DNA from: Chitinivibrionales bacterium
Lineage (GTDB): Bacteria; Fibrobacterota; Chitinivibrionia; Chitinivibrionales; WJKA01
Assembly: GCA_014729375.1 (NCBI GenBank)
Contig: WJKA01000002.1
Span: forward strand, 1-6,004
Direction: 5' to 3'
DNA length: 6,004 nucleotides
The notes under the pieces are model-generated. The model had not been told where the DNA came from, did not search any database, and saw nothing but the letters and a program-made list of their open reading frames with translations. This document shows, piece by piece, positions 5,607 to 6,004 of the stretch. A program made the translations under genes and the position numbers. The number at the start of each line of letters is the position of its first letter. Within the stretch, counting starts at the first letter, position 1.

Positions 5607-5894
5607 ATGCCATATCAAGACGGTACAGGTCCGTTGGGATTCGGTCCCGGAACAGGTCGTGGGCGGGGATGGCGTCGGAAATTTACTTCCAGACGAATGG
5701 ATTTTGGTATCCGTCGAATAGGTTTTTTTGGTTCGCTGATTCCTGTTGCCGTAGCTGCTATCCGGGACTTGGCGAATCCAAGTGGCTTTTTGCGTTCAAC
5801 TACAAGAAAACTCATTGCACGAAAACCGGAAGATTTAAAAAAACCGGTTGATGCTTCGTATTCTATTTTAGATGAATCCTGCTCTCGAGAGTAA
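5607..5894 (+). CDS. DUF5320-like glycine-rich small protein
   Basis: The 95-residue protein begins MPYQDGTGPLGFGPGTGRG, the hallmark N-terminus of DUF5320-type proteins (MPxxDGTGPxGxGPxTGRG), small proteins of unknown function in anaerobic bacteria and archaea that often lie beside NifX-like, MRP/NBP35-like ATPase or ferredoxin genes. Residues 18-37 are strongly basic (eight arginines and one lysine). Residues 38-52 form a hydrophobic stretch (IGFFGSLIPVAVAAI) that may lie on or in the membrane, followed by RDLANPSGFLR. The C-terminal third is polar and ends ILDESCSRE. Many family members have a C-terminal coiled coil or cysteine/histidine-rich glycine repeats; neither is present, and the only cysteine is near the end. 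The gene has its own promoter and a strong ribosome binding site, so it appears to be a separate transcription unit. Its occurrence near a NifX-domain protein fits the usual family neighbourhood, but its role is unknown. Confidence 0.75.
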   Translation: MPYQDGTGPLGFGPGTGRGRGWRRKFTSRRMDFGIRRIGFFGSLIPVAVAAIRDLANPSGFLRSTTRKLIARKPEDLKKPVDASYSILDESCSRE

Positions 5895-6004
5895 CCTCTT
5901 AATGAATATGGTAACAATGCACTTATCTTTCGGGATCCCGGCAAAACACCATTCAGGCTTGTCAAGAAGGATGAAGAGGGGTTACCCTATTATTGGATCC
6001 GGAC
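5895..6004 (+). other. Open, protein-like frame after the DUF5320-like stop, running off the window
   Basis: After TAA at 5892 the same frame stays open for the last 36 codons. It reads like real protein, for example ALIFRDPGKTPFRLVKKD followed by EEGLPYYWIR. It contains no ATG, GTG or TTG suitable as a start. The +1 frame has an ATG at 5902 and is also open to the end, but gives a less protein-like, basic chain and has no ribosome binding site. It may be part of a longer ancestral reading frame now interrupted, or chance. No family is recognised. Confidence 0.25.

Noticed and set aside
5259..5618. Reverse-strand open frame of 119 codons covering the intergenic region
   Set aside because: No ribosome binding site, no recognisable domain, and it overlaps the promoter and start of the DUF5320-like gene.
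5931..5940. Perfect 10-base palindrome CGGGATCCCG
   Set aside because: It contains a common restriction-type hexamer, has no spacer or flanking signal, and lies within a possibly coding stretch. Chance is sufficient.

Overview
The window reads as one forward-strand stretch of a chromosome from a strictly anaerobic bacterium. The evidence is the gene content: a corrinoid-activator type ASKHA protein, a CoA-disulfide-reductase-like flavoprotein, a ferredoxin/NifX fusion and a DUF5320-type protein. Base composition is intermediate and Shine-Dalgarno sites are strong (GGAGG, AGGAGG). This set is typical of acetogenic or sulfate-reducing clostridia and deltaproteobacteria, but the lineage cannot be fixed from the sequence. 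No RNA gene, insertion sequence, CRISPR array or attachment site was found.

Layout. Positions 3-305 are the last 100 codons of a DUF4445/RACo-like ASKHA protein whose start lies outside the window. A 113-base gap follows and contains a broken micro-ORF. Next is a ZIP-family metal transporter (419-1150). After 98 bases comes a closely spaced run of four genes: a class III pyridine nucleotide-disulfide oxidoreductase (1249-2598), a 2[4Fe-4S] ferredoxin fused to a NifX/NifB-like domain (2630-3196), a small TrmO/TsaA-family methyltransferase (3272-3769) and an MFS transporter (3824-5167). Positions 5168-5606 are largely non-coding. They hold one doubtful small ORF, a perfect 7-bp inverted repeat with Crp/Fnr-like spacing, a possible terminator hairpin and a good sigma70-type promoter. 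That promoter drives a 95-residue DUF5320-like protein (5607-5894). The last 110 bases have no convincing start, but stay open in the frame of the DUF5320-like gene after its stop.

How the genes may work together (inference). The ferredoxin-NifX fusion and the DUF5320-like protein belong to families often linked to iron-sulfur or iron-molybdenum cluster handling. The ZIP transporter could supply a divalent metal. The flavoprotein could exchange electrons between NAD(P)H, thiols and the ferredoxin domain. The ASKHA protein, if RACo-like, would reductively reactivate a corrinoid protein encoded upstream. The set looks like a metal and redox maintenance neighbourhood, but only the tight spacing of the middle genes is direct evidence that any of them act together.
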